Shown piece after piece: positions 9,971 to 20,455 of a DNA stretch of 64,000 nt (its first letter is position 1; each line of letters starts with the position of its first letter). Position numbers and translations under genes: made by a program. Source of the stretch: Gerris lacustris (Eukaryota > Arthropoda > Insecta > Hemiptera > Gerridae); NCBI GenBank assembly GCA_951217055.1, contig OX578282.1:15439877-15503876 (forward strand). Reading direction: 5' to 3'. The notes beneath the pieces are model-generated. The model had not been told where the DNA came from. It ran no database searches and worked only from the letters and a program-made list of their open reading frames with translations.

Positions 9971-10690
9971 GAAAACAATCCTTTTGGCATTTTTACTAGG
10001 TTACACATAGTCTACATTTAACTGCCAGGAATTTTCCAAGCATAATGTTTTTTTTTTGTTTTTGATTTTTTTTTAGAGTGAAAAAACAAGGCTGTTCTCC
10101 ACTAAATATAACTTTCTTAAGCAAAGCTGCTTTAGTGACGAAGAGACAAGAGGAAATGAGATAGAGAATATAGTTGTAGGATTTGTCATACAGATTTAAA
10201 TATAACTCTAAATTTTATTTGTTAAAGTTGCTTTCCTTTTAAGTTTATTAACGTTAAATTATTAATTAATATAATATTATAACATTTATTATTGCATTAT
10301 AATTTCATTAATTCACTGGAATCGTCTGACCAGGTTCGTTTGTTAAAAATAAAATAAGAAATAAAGTTCCTTATTTATTAAGCTAAAATTAATTTTTATT
10401 TGGGGAGGAGAAAGGAAAGGGTATAATTTTCTGGGCAAACGCAGGAATTTTTAAGGGTCCTCTGTTTTGGCTTCGGGTCCTAAAAAAGATTTGGGTAACA
10501 GAAAAACAATTTATTCTTACAAATTTTCGAATAACAGAAAAAAAATAGCCGCTATGTTAAATCGCCATATTGTATTTTCCCCAGTTATATTTCACCTCTG
10601 TAATAAGTTTTATCACATTATAATATTTAACTGGTTTTAAATATTTTGTTTATTTATATTCAACAAAAAGGACAATATTAAAAGTTTTAA
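9971..10690. other. AT-rich intergenic stretch, nothing recognised
   Basis: No frame, tip or array was recognised. Confidence 0.5.
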
Positions 10691-10693
10691 ATA

Positions 10694-11266
10694 GACTGCC
10701 AATTGGTTAGTACATAGCTTCCTCGCATCCTTCATTGATTTTATGCGTTTACAAGTCTAATTTGTTTCATTGTTTTCCACATTTTTTTTGATCAGGTAAA
10801 ATTGTTTTGAATTTTTACTTGAATTAAAGTATCAATTTAGCAAAAGTTAAAGAGCGCAGACAGTTTAGTTAAATCTGGGGCTATCTGTGGGTTACTTTCG
10901 AAAAATAAAAAGTTTCATACAAATCAGATAAGTACTTTTGAAGCTGTAGGTGTAAATAAATGTATGTTTGTGTGAATGTGGAAGAGAAAAAAAAATTAGC
11001 ACAGAAAGTTGAAACTGACATGGGGCTAACAATGGTCTAATTATGACCTGTACCATACCAATTTCATTTAAATCAGACGAGTAGTTTTTAAGATACGTTG
11101 GTTCGCAAAAATTGAGTGACAGACCGACAGACAGACATGGAACCAAAAATGTCCCTTGATGTCTGAAACGGATTTCTGTCTTGGAATTTTTGAAATCGGA
11201 GACATAAACTATTTCCGTTCTTCGGAACGATCACATTGCTTCCGCTACTTTCGGTAAGCTCGGAAG
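10694..11266 (-). repeat. Family G dispersed repeat, long copy
   Basis: It starts with gactgccaattgg.tag.acatagcttcctcgc and ends at ggtaagctcggaagcaa, the inverse of the copy at 39842. It contains a cluster of gacagaca units and the 'aaatttcat.aaaatcaga' words that are common in insect dispersed repeats. The minus-strand frame at 10892-11146 lies inside and is a repeat artefact. Confidence 0.75.
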
Positions 11267-11813
11267 CAATATATCTCTAAGATACTGTTTTTTTTAATTA
11301 CGCTAACAATAAAATAAATTGTGAAGAATAAACATTAATGGTACATAGATACACTAAATTATGTTTTTCCTTTGGAAAAACCAAAAACAGTGTATTTAAG
11401 CGAAGGAAACATGTTGTATTTATTGCTATTCAACAGCATCTAGCCAGACACTTTAGCTTCAAATAAGAAAAACCAACCCTTAAGAACCCTCTTAGGAGAA
11501 AAAAAGTGAACATTAATCGAAAACTTTTATGATCTCGTAAAGCAGTCTAGGCTATTTCACAGGTGTAACTTTACGATAATAGTCCTTAGAAATGGCTTCG
11601 TTGTTTACAGCCTTATTGCGAAATACAGCTTAAATTATATCTTTTGCACAGATTGTGATAATAATACTCTCGTTTAAATATTATTAAAAAGTAGACCGTC
11701 TGCAGCTACAACTATAAAACTCATCTCAAGCCTTTATAAAATGTTAAAAAAGGAACAATATGCTGTAAGAAGATTTGTTTTCACAACAGAAAATCATTTA
11801 TATACAATTCGTA
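11267..11813. other. Intergenic stretch, nothing recognised
   Basis: I see no open frames or repeats of note. Confidence 0.5.
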
Positions 11814-12105
11814 TAGCGTGCTAACAAGTTTCTGACTAACATCAAGCTAGAATTTTGTGTACAAGTTAATCTTTTGGTGCCTTTTAAGAATATGTGGTCG
11901 GCTAAGATCACCTGCGACACATAGCTTGGCAAGAGGCATTTGAAAAAACAAAATGGTGGAGAGCGGCCATGTGCTGCTATTTATGGTGGACAATGCGATT
12001 TTCATGATCTTAAGTACAAAATTAGTTAGTAGACCGAAAATCAAGTTGATGTTAGTTTGTCCCTTGATAGGTTAGTGATTAAAATATTACTCCAAATTAA
12101 AGTGG
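11814..12105 (+). repeat. Single arm of a fold-back element
   Basis: From tagcgtgc (11814) to about 12105 it matches one arm of the fold-back at 38593-39162 at roughly 85% by eye. Only one arm is present here, so this copy is half an element. Confidence 0.75.
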
Positions 12106-12544
12106 TCATCATATTTTGGTTAGCATACTGACTATTTTACTTGTTACTTTGTTTAACTGTTAGCCTCATACTCATTACATTGTTTTCTGGTCATCATACT
12201 AACTTGTTTACTTATTGCTCTCTTTCATTGTTAGCTTTATTACTTATTAAATAGTTTTCTGGATAGCACACTGCCTTGTTTACTTGTTTCTTTGTTTAAT
12301 TGCTAGCCTCATTACATTGATTTCTGGTTAGCATACTAAATTGATTACTTGTTGTTTTCTTTCATTGTTAGCTTCATTACTCATTAAATTGTTTTCTGGT
12401 TAGCATACTAAATTGTTTACTTGTTGTTCTCTTTCATTGTTAGCTTCATTACTCATTAAATTGTTTACTGGATAGCATATTGACTTGTCTCATTGTATAA
12501 TTTTTTACCTCATTACATTGTTTTCTGGTTAGTATAAAAACTTG
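12106..12544. repeat. Minisatellite, left part
   Basis: Imperfect repeats of about 60-90 bp are built from 'ttgttttctggttagcata', 'cttgtttacttgttgctctctttcattgttag' style blocks and 'ttcattactcattaaa'. The same array resumes at 12990-13165 after an inserted element. Confidence 0.7.
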
Positions 12545-12986
12545 TTTATCTACGATTGTTAGATTTAAATAATAAATACAGAAAAAAATAAACTTGCTGT
12601 ATGTAAGTTCGTATCTCTTCTCTTGATAAAGATGGCATTAATCTTGAGTTGTATTTTTTGCCGAATTAATTATTTCTGGAGGAGTATTATTCTCTACATT
12701 TTCGTCAAAGTCACTTGATTCACTCATTGTTTTTCACTAAAAACTCGATATAAACAGTTACTTTAATAAAAGAACAGCAAATCAGTTTTGTTAAATGTAA
12801 ACAAACTCGCTAATCGTGCGTAAAGCTGAAGAATTCCTCTTCTTTACCGCGCTAGCGTGGTAAAGAAGAGGAATTATTCAGAACTATGAGACAAGCATGC
12901 GCAATGAATACAAGTACGTAAATAATCACTTTCTACGCATCTAAACAGAGATATAATGTTTATATTTCGTATCAATCGTAGATAAA
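12545..12986 (+). mobile_element. 442-bp TIR element, tip tatctacgattg
   Basis: The tips tttatctacgattg and caatcgtagataaa are perfect inverted repeats. If TA is the duplicated target the tips are tctacgattg. A near-identical 440-bp copy lies at 51787-52226 and an internally deleted inverse copy at 24702-24966. Inside is a 17-bp-arm hairpin (gaattcctcttctttacc ... ggtaaagaagaggaatt) around 12830-12875, conserved in the 52-kb copy. It has no coding frame and sits inside a minisatellite. Confidence 0.8.
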
Positions 12987-12989
12987 ATT

Positions 12990-13165
12990 GTTTGCGAATT
13001 GATTGTTTGTATTATTGCTTGTTGCTCTATTTCATTGTTAGCCTTATTAATCGTTACATTGTTTTCTGGTTAGCATAATATCTTGTTTACTTGTTACTTT
13101 GTTTAATTGCTGTTAGCCTCCTCATACTCATTACATTTTCTTTTTGCTTACTGATTTACTAGTTA
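12990..13165. repeat. Minisatellite, right part
   Basis: It continues the array of 12106-12544 with the same word set (ttgttttctggttagcata, cttgtttacttgtt), interrupted by the element at 12545-12986. Confidence 0.65.
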
Positions 13166-13631
13166 CCTCGGTAATTTGTAAGATTCTTGTTTCTTTACAT
13201 AACTCGATGCGTCAGTCATCTTCTATACATATTAGAATTATCTTCTTACCTATTTAGGATTAAAACCTTTGCCAGATGTTGAAGATAGTTCTTGGTTTTA
13301 GACGAGTTACGATGGTTTTGTAACCACTTAGCCCCACCAGTCACTCTCTTATTTCAAGTATATATATTTTATTTTTATTTATTATATATGTTAAACCCGA
13401 AGTATATTTTTTGTTTCTATTTTATATTCATTACTTTTATTTATTTTGGGGCACAGCTGAGTGTGTTCCCTAATCTTTGTTTATAGCTTTCATATTTCAA
13501 GCTAATCTTTGTTTAGTTATTTTTATATACATTTTTTTTATTTACTAACCGGGCCAGAGCAGCTCACATGCATTCAGCAGTCAAATGTGAGAAAAGTGAG
13601 TTTCTTGCATCGAAGATGAAATATGTATAGA
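13166..13631. other. Intergenic stretch, nothing recognised
   Basis: It is AT-rich. Short frames here lack any domain or context. Confidence 0.5.
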
Positions 13632-13946
13632 CAAATATAGACAAAGTGTAATGGTGTGAGGTGCGGTGAAGTGTTTGAGTCCGTTCATAAGTGTCGGTGG
13701 CAGAAGTACAATGAAGGACTGGAACTAGACTCTGGGTGCAGGATCGGTACAAGTGTTCGGGCGGATGTACCGATTAGGATTTTCACTAAGCGAAAATCCT
13801 AATCGTTACATCCGCCCGAACACTTGTACCGATCCTGTATCCAGAGTCTAGTTTCAGTCCTTCATTGTACGTCTGCCACCGACACTTATGAACGGACTCA
13901 AACACTTTACCGCATCTCACACCATTACTCCAGATTTCTATATTAA
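13632..13946. repeat. 315-bp fold-back element
   Basis: The arms (about 13632-13785 and 13790-13946) are reverse complements with about 90% identity. The centre is a perfect hairpin around gattaggattttc/gaaaatcctaatc. The minus-strand 62-codon frame at 13564-13752 overlaps the left arm and is not a gene. Confidence 0.8.
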
Positions 13947-15072
13947 ATTATCTTTATTATTCTAATTTTTAATAAACTCCCTTATTTAACTCATAAAAAA
14001 TACGTATTATTTTATACATACATTATACATCAGGGAGCATTCTTGGTTTCGTTTTCTTTTGTTTTTCCGTCAGGTCAATATTTTTACGAACGCTGTTAAT
14101 CAATATATTTTTATAACTACCTTTCCAATTTGATAATAGTGGGATATCATGTCAAAATTGGGCCACAAATTGTCCCTCTTGAGCAAATTGCTTCCTTTTA
14201 CGCTTCATTTTTTTTTTTTATTATTACGGTGTTTGAAGTATGTCTTTAATTACATGTTTATATCTCGTGTATCCGGTGACAGGATGCAAGAAAGCAATAT
14301 GTCCCACTAAGTGGTAGACGTTCTTTTTGATATATAAATATGTTTTTTTTTGAGTTAGAAAGAGATTAAATGAGGTACTCTAGTTCTGGTCTAAGCTCTA
14401 ACAAAAGATGTTGAGATCAAGCTTAAACACTGAAGGGACAGAGGCGTTGTTGCGTGCTAAGGGTTAAAGGATTCAAGTCGGCCCTTAACGTCAAGAACAG
14501 CCTTAGCTCGGCATGTGCTTCCTTCATATAGCACATTATAAAGAAGAAAAGGCCACAAAGCGGACTCACTAGAATTCATTCACGCACTGGTTCACAAAGT
14601 TTCTTTTCTGACGTAGGACAAGAGAAATGGGTTAGATTCTATATTATGTTTCAAAAGAACTCTTTTTAATTATAAAACGCTACCGTAAATCTATCATGCG
14701 TTAAAACATTTTAAATTTAGATAGGTGAGTAAATTTTAAGTAAGAAAACATTAATTCAATTATGTAATTATAAGATTTACTTAAAAGGTTTAATTCCCAG
14801 CTGGTATAGTGCATTTGTATCAGTGTTCAGTTAGAACTACCTGTATTATGTCATTCTCTAAAAATAATTGTTCAAAATCTGTTTGTATTTAAAATTTTCT
14901 ATTTTGGTTTGAGTCCCAGCGGTGAAGTGTATTATTATCATCTTTTAAATGAATGCCATTATTAATGTATTCCAATCTTATCGATCTTAAAATAATCTCC
15001 TAATTAGTGTGGAACATACCTTTCTTGTGTCCTATTTCGTAAATTTTTAATGATTTTATCTTTTACAGTCCA
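13947..15072. other. Intergenic stretch, nothing recognised
   Basis: It is mostly AT-rich. A slightly GC-richer segment (about 14380-14620) shows no frame longer than a few dozen codons and no match to the other repeats here. Confidence 0.5.
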
Positions 15073-15075
15073 TTA

Positions 15076-15540
15076 ATCGGGTTTACACGATTCAAGTATA
15101 CTTGGACCAAGTCAGTTTTGACTCTACTTTAACACTATTTGGATCATGTAATCAGTGTATCAAAGTCAACTTGGACATCCAAGTTGAGTTGGGGTTCTAA
15201 CTAGACTTTGATAAAAACAAAAATGAGCTGACAAAATATGAGAAGGAGCTGTCAAAAAATGACAGATGTGAGGTTGAGCTGGGTTTTGTTAACCAGAAGG
15301 TGATATATCACCACTGTTTTAAAACTTAATAAGTACATATTAACTGGAAAGTTCTAGAGGGAAATGCATTTCACACAATCTATCTTAACCTCTACTTTAT
15401 AGTGTATCAAAGTACCACTACTTGGACCAAGTATACTTTGATCGTGTAACCCTTACTTTAAAATTCCACTAAAAGTTGGTCCAAGTGGATTTGATCAAAG
15501 TGACTTGGACCGAGTATACTTGGATCGTGTAAACCAGGCT
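15076..15540. mobile_element. TTA-flanked inverted-repeat element, copy 1
   Basis: The tips atcgggtttacacgattcaa and, on the opposite strand, agcctggtttacacgatccaa are inverted repeats. TTA lies at 15073-15075 and 15541-15543. The palindromic word acttggaccaagt and variants recur in both arms. The tip and 3-bp target resemble PIF/Harbinger MITEs; there is no coding frame. Confidence 0.75.
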
Positions 15541-15543
15541 TTA

Positions 15544-15972
15544 AGGCGCGTCTACACGATCCAAGTTGACTTGGACCAAGTAACTTTGATCAAATCCACT
15601 TGGTCAAAGTAAAATTGAATTTTTGATGGAGTGTTTACACGATTCAAGTATACTTGGTCCAAGTAGGGGAACTTGTCAAAAAAATCATTAAGAAGCAAAG
15701 GAATAAAAACAAAAATTGAAAGAAATAAAAACTGTCAATAACCTTCTTATAAACAAATCTGTCACAACTTTTCACGTCTTTTTTCATTTTTGACAGCTTT
15801 CTTGTCATAATAATATGGTTGACGCCATCCGAGTCTACTTAGATCAAATAACGTCCAACTGAACTTGGATGTCCAAGATGACTTTGATAACCTGTTTACA
15901 CGATCAAAGTAGCGTCAAAATAGTGTCAAAACTGATTTGGTCCAAGTCAACTTGGATCGTGTAAACCCGGCT
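15544..15972. mobile_element. TTA-flanked inverted-repeat element, copy 2, abutting copy 1
   Basis: The tips aggcgcgtctacacgatcca and, inversely, agccgggtttacacgatcca are flanked by TTA at 15541-15543 and 15973-15975. It shares the TTA with copy 1, so the order is TTA-element-TTA-element-TTA. The interior carries further tctacacgat/ttggaccaagt words. Confidence 0.75.
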
Positions 15973-16019
15973 TTACTGTCAAATTTATTTAATTCCCCCC
16001 CCCCCCCGTTTTTTAAATC

Positions 16020-16470
16020 TGTCAAATTTTTTTTTTTTTTACATGAATTAAATTGATACTTTAAAAAATACAATTATAAAGAGCGAAGACGGTTGAAGTT
16101 AATCTGGGGCTATCTGGGAGATACTTTCGGCAAACCATCAAAATTTCATAAAAATCAGATAAGTACTTTCGAAGATGTAGGTGTAAATAAATGTATGTTT
16201 GTGTGTATGTGGAAAAGAAAGAAAAGGGCGTAGAAGGTCGAAACTTATATGGGACCAACAATGGGCTAATTATGACCGACCAACAAAATTTCATTTAAAT
16301 CGAACGAACAGTTTTTAAGATATGTTAGTTCGCAAAAATTGAGCGACAGACAGACAGACATGGAACCAATAACGTTTCCTGATGTCTGAAACGGATTTAT
16401 GTCTAGGAAATTTTGAAATCAGAGACGATCACATAGCTTCCGTTACCTTCGGTAAGCTCGGAAGCAAAAT
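16020..16470 (-). repeat. Family G dispersed repeat
   Basis: It has the same block order as 10694-11266 but without the outermost gactgccaattgg part. A C run and a T run (15995-16040) precede it. It ends at ggtaagctcggaagcaa. Confidence 0.7.
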
Positions 16471-17446
16471 TTAATTCTTTAATAAAAGAATAATGCACAA
16501 CATGTACAGGTCAAGGAGAGAACATTTAATAAATGTTTATTGCCTTATTATAATCAATAAACATGCTTACCTGCCTTAAGTCATTCTAAAAATATACATC
16601 GTTAAAAACTGTGAACATTATTTTACTAAAAACAAGTTCGTTATCGTTTATATTCTCTTACAAGAGTAAATATAGAAGTTTCTTTAACCCACTACAGATA
16701 AAGTTTTTTATGTAGAAGTAATAAAAATTCAAACCATTAATATTTTATACATAAAAAACGTAAATAAGTTATATCTTAACAGTAAAAACTTTCAAGGGCA
16801 TGTTAAAGATCATAAATGACAAACTTTGGATAGAGTCAGGAAAAGAAAATAACTACTTAGGCACTGATTTAAAATTTTTGGCACAGATAACCCTATATTT
16901 ACATTATTTAAAAGGATATAGAAAGAGCGTGTAAAATATTCAAACAGTTTTTATATGGGGAACGTGAAGTTAAAATGCATGAGAATATATGATATATTCA
17001 TCTTGCACCAAGAGACTACATTAATTATTTTGTATTTTTCCCCTTATTTATTTCACTTTTTTTTTTTACGGTGTTTTATTTTTTTATGGATGCAATTTCT
17101 TCATAGTTTTAAATGTTAGATGTGAGTCATTTTTTAAAAAATAAAAATAGTTAACTTTGCAGCTAGAATACTTTATAAATAAATGTCAATTGTTAAAAAG
17201 TATTGAAAATAAGTCAACATAAGAAGAATTAGAGTAAAGTTGCTTTCTATTTTCGGAAAGTTTGCTAATTCTGCAGATAAGAGCGATGATTCAAGACCTC
17301 AATTACATGGAGCTTGAAAACTTTTGAACTCAATGTGTCAAAGTAATGTCAAATGGTCAAATATAATAGTCATTATCGACTTGCGTAAGTACATAGGTCG
17401 TTTTAAGACCCTCCAAGTCAGCGGTTCCTAATCCTTTTTACTTTTT
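16471..17446. other. AT-rich intergenic stretch, nothing recognised
   Basis: I found no frame, tip or array. Confidence 0.5.
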
Positions 17447-17660
17447 ACTACGTTTTTATTAGCTTGCTTTCTTGTTTGTTTGTCCTGTACAAATCTTGCA
17501 ATCAATTTTTAACTAACTTCCCGAGTAGCTAAACATTTTAAACTTTTAAAATAGCTCAGAACACGATGAAAAGGCATTATTTTAATACTTTTAGCTATCT
17601 TTCAGCAGAATTTAATTAGTTTTCAGCAAATTTTGCTGTATGGATCGGGAGAAATTGAAT
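17447..17660 (+). repeat. Family H dispersed repeat, 5' part only
   Basis: It begins actacgtttttattagcttg and runs through 'aacttcccgagtagctaaac' to 'ttttgctgta', matching 28400-28600 closely. The 3' two thirds are missing. Confidence 0.7.
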
Positions 17661-17739
17661 TTTACGTTGGCGTCTGTGCAGTGGCTACTATAAATACAAT
17701 TACAAATGACAATTACCAATAATTAAATCCAATTAAAAT

Positions 17740-17985
17740 TACATAGGGCCTAACCTGGGTAATCACTGAAAAAGTAATCAAAATCGGATAAAAATTGTAA
17801 AAGGTATGCGTCTGGTATAGATTCGTTGACACAAAGACCTACCAACAGACACGAAACTAAATTTGTACAGGAAGGTCTATAACGTAAAATTCGAGTGGAA
17901 ATTTTGATTTCAGAGGGGGTAATAATTCTCCTCCTAAAAGTGAACACAATTCTTCCGCTACCTAGGTAGGCTCGGAAGCAATATT
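17740..17985 (-). repeat. Divergent family G-like repeat
   Basis: It ends in aggtaggctcggaagcaat and has the same layout as family G (gacagac words, then a 'gattt.agaggggg' block), but at lower identity. It may be a subfamily. Confidence 0.5.
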
Positions 17986-18392
17986 CTTTTGCAATTAACT
18001 ATTGTTATGCAATCTGTTTCCCTTATATATATAATTGTTAAAAAAGGCGTTCATAAATCTGATCACAATCACAATGATTTTCGAGTGTGATTCCAAGTTT
18101 ACTTTTAAAACTTAATTTATTGGATCTAGTTTTCTATTTCAACCCCAGTTAATGTTCCAGGAGAAACCTGGAAGAAACCTTTGTGGTTCGAAATCAATTA
18201 ATTCCCTTAAGTCTGACAGGATAATAGATTAAGAAATTCGACTTGAGTTCTACAATGGGTTTGTTGTTTGAAGTGTGTATGGAGTTTTAGACAAAGAGGT
18301 AAGAAAGTTTGAACAAAGTATTCCTTGAGGCTTTTGTGGAAATCAGGAGTTAAAAGAAGAAAGATAATTGCAACTAGAGAAAGAAACTAATA
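17986..18392. other. Intergenic stretch, nothing recognised
   Basis: I see no frames or repeats of note before the tandem array. Confidence 0.5.
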
Positions 18393-19095
18393 AAAAAAGA
18401 TTTCTTATTGGTCACTCTTACAAATAGCTACAACCACTAAGAAACAGTGTTCTAAAAAAAAGATTTCTTATTGGTCACTCTTACAAATAGCTACAACCAC
18501 CAAGAAGCAGTGTTATACAAAAAAAGATTTCTTATTGGACACTCTTACTAATAGCTACAACCACCAAGAAGCAGTGTTATACAAAAAAAGATTTCTTATT
18601 GGACACTCTTAGTAATAGCTACAACCACCAAGAAACAGTGTTCTAAAAAAAAGATTTCTTATTGGACACTCTTACTAATAGCTACAACCACCAAGAAGCA
18701 GTGTTATACAAAAAAAGATTTCTTATTGGACACTCTTAGTAATAGCTACAACCACCAAGAAACAGTGTTCTACAAAATAAAGATTTCTTATTTGACACTC
18801 TTACTAATAGCTACAACCACCAAGAAACAGTGTTCTACAAAAAAAGATTTCTTATTGGATACTCTTACAAATGATGGCTTCACTAAAACCAAGAAACTGT
18901 GTTCTATAAAAAGGTTTTATATTCGACCAACTAATAGTGAAAACCACTCAATCAAAGAAATAGTTTTCTTAACAAAAAAAATTCTTATTGGACACTCTTA
19001 TTAATGATTACTACCACAACAACGAAGAAACAGTGTTCTATAAAAAAAGGTTTCTTATTGGACACGCTTACCAATGGTTACTACCACTGCAGGGT
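18393..19095. repeat. Tandem array of about 11 units of 62-65 bp
   Basis: The word agatttcttattgg starts units at 18399, 18461, 18525, 18589, 18652, 18716, 18781 and 18845, with degenerate units near 18910, 18975 and 19040. Two unit types alternate (gaagcagtgttatac and gaaacagtgttct), which suggests duplication of dimers. The 92-codon frame at 18726-19004 is inside and is not a gene. Confidence 0.9.
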
Positions 19096-19324
19096 TTCAA
19101 GAGTTTTAATTAATAATTAGCAACATCGCGATTTTTTATCTGATGTTAATGAAAATTGGTATACATGCCTTATTTGATGACAGAAACACGATTAAAAATC
19201 ATTTTAGTACTTTGGGTACAAATGGTACTTAATGAATATTTTAAGCTTAGATTTAAGAGACAAGAAATGTATAGTCCACAGGCCACCATAAGAAGTGAGT
19301 CGCTGATTGATAAAGTTTTCTTAC

Positions 19325-19426
19325 CTTATGGAATCGCTTATTTATGCCTTGTCCACCGATGAATTGGGTATATGGCAACTGGGCGCTGGGCCATTTCTTT
19401 TTTGTTGACATGCCAAACTTGCCCTT
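19325..19426 (-). other. Exon-like segment, left arm of hairpin (mirror)
   Basis: This is the inverse copy of 19698-19799 with the same acceptor (ctgcggg read inversely as cccgcag) and donor (cttac read inversely as gtaag). One residue differs (I for N in the TQ.GGQG part). Both readings stay open at 34 codons. Confidence 0.4.
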
Positions 19427-19697
19427 CTGCGGGAACATTGAAAAGAGATAGATAAAGTTTTGATTTTCACAGGATCGTTTAATTAAATTATTTAAAAAAC
19501 AGTGGTAAAGGTGGCCACCGATAAGAGTGGGCCGTTTTCTTTTCAACGTCCTCGCAAAGCGATATGTTTGGGGCGGTGGACACCCCAAACGGCCCACTCT
19601 TATCGGTGGCCACCTTTACCACTGTTTTTTAAATAATTTAACTAAACGATCCTGTGAAAATCAAAACTTTATCTATCTCTTTTCAATATTCCCGCAG

Positions 19698-19799
19698 AAG
19701 GGCAAGTTTGGTATGTCAACAAAAAAGAAATGGCCCAGCGCCCAGTTGCCATATACCCAATTCAACGGTGGACAAGGCATAAATAAGCGATTCCATAAG
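19698..19799 (+). other. Exon-like segment, right arm of hairpin
   Basis: A pyrimidine-rich tract ending cccgcag precedes it (19674-19697) and gtaaga follows (19800-19805). These are the standard acceptor and donor signals. The 102 bp between them are exactly 34 codons open in one frame, beginning KGKFGMSTKKKW and ending NKRFHK. The frame stays open on both sides (19527-19868). I do not recognise the protein. It could be a captured host exon or chance; no other exon was found nearby. Confidence 0.4.
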
Positions 19800-19866
19800 G
19801 TAAGAAAACTTTATCAATCAGCGACTCACTTCTTATGGTGGCCTGTGGACTATATTTGTCTTGTTT

Positions 19867-20079
19867 AAAGATTTTGTAAATCTGCTAAAGTCTTATAGTG
19901 ATTATTTTATTAAATTATTATTATTATGCAAATTTAGAGTACAAAGATCAAAATACCCGAGAAATCTATCATCATTTGTCGATGAAAAGCTCTTAATGAA
20001 TGTAGTAATTGTTGTAATTTACAATTTTTCACCGCCGGCGCCGGCCAGTGAGCCCCCGCTAGGCTTGGCAGGTGCTTTG
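19867..20079. other. Spacer with a short GC-rich patch
   Basis: The patch near 20030-20075 (caccgccggcgccgg ...) borders the minisatellite. No gene is seen. Confidence 0.4.
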
Positions 20080-20455
20080 TGTATACCAGGTACTTGTATA
20101 TAATCCAGGTACATTTATATTCCAGGTGATTGTAAAGGGCTGGTTCTTTTATTGGCCAGGTGATTGTATTGGCCAGGTGACTATAAAGCGGTACTTCTTT
20201 AGATTGTTACTCCCCTATGTGTTTTTAAGAATATAAATGACTTCAACAAAATAAATATTAAGGCAAAGTGATGTTAGTCCAATTAACTTTGTGACAAAGG
20301 AATATCACTCTTCTGTTTTTATAAGGGGAGTAATGGACTAAAGAAGTGCCTATAAAGCCTGAGTACCTTTTTAGGTCAGGTGCTTGTATATCCCAGGTAC
20401 TTGAATAAGAGCTGGTACTTGGGTTTCCTAGGTGAACTTATTAAGTATTAAGTAC
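20080..20455. repeat. Short-unit minisatellite (ccaggtacttgtata) split by a MITE
   Basis: Degenerate units of about 18-20 bp built on 'ccaggt.ctgtat' run at 20080-20181 and again at 20359-20455. The element at 20190-20350 lies between them. Confidence 0.65.
20190..20350. mobile_element. 161-bp MITE with 8-bp target duplication
   Basis: The tips ggtacttctttagattgtta and, inversely, ggcacttctttagtccatta are inverted repeats of about 28 bp. The sequence tataaagc flanks both ends exactly (20182-20189 and 20351-20358). The 8-bp duplication suggests a hAT-driven element; there is no coding capacity. Confidence 0.8.

Larger units (their letters stand above)
19257..19866. repeat. 610-bp hairpin, arms about 98% identical
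   Basis: The left arm (19257-19538) and right arm (19585-19866) are reverse complements with only about five differences over 280 bp. The loop is about 45 bp (19539-19584) and itself has a small palindrome (tttggggcggtggacacccc). Transcribed from either side it would form a long double-stranded RNA. Each arm contains the exon-like segment described separately. Confidence 0.9.

Noticed and set aside
14380..14620. Slightly GC-richer block considered as an exon
   Set aside because: No open frame of meaningful length and no splice-like framing that stands out.
18393..19095. CRISPR-like array of regular units
   Set aside because: Units are contiguous without distinct spacers, and the context is eukaryotic; it is a minisatellite.
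19156..19362. 68-codon frame entering the large hairpin
   Set aside because: It crosses the hairpin boundary, and its second half is an antisense reading of the exon-like segment.
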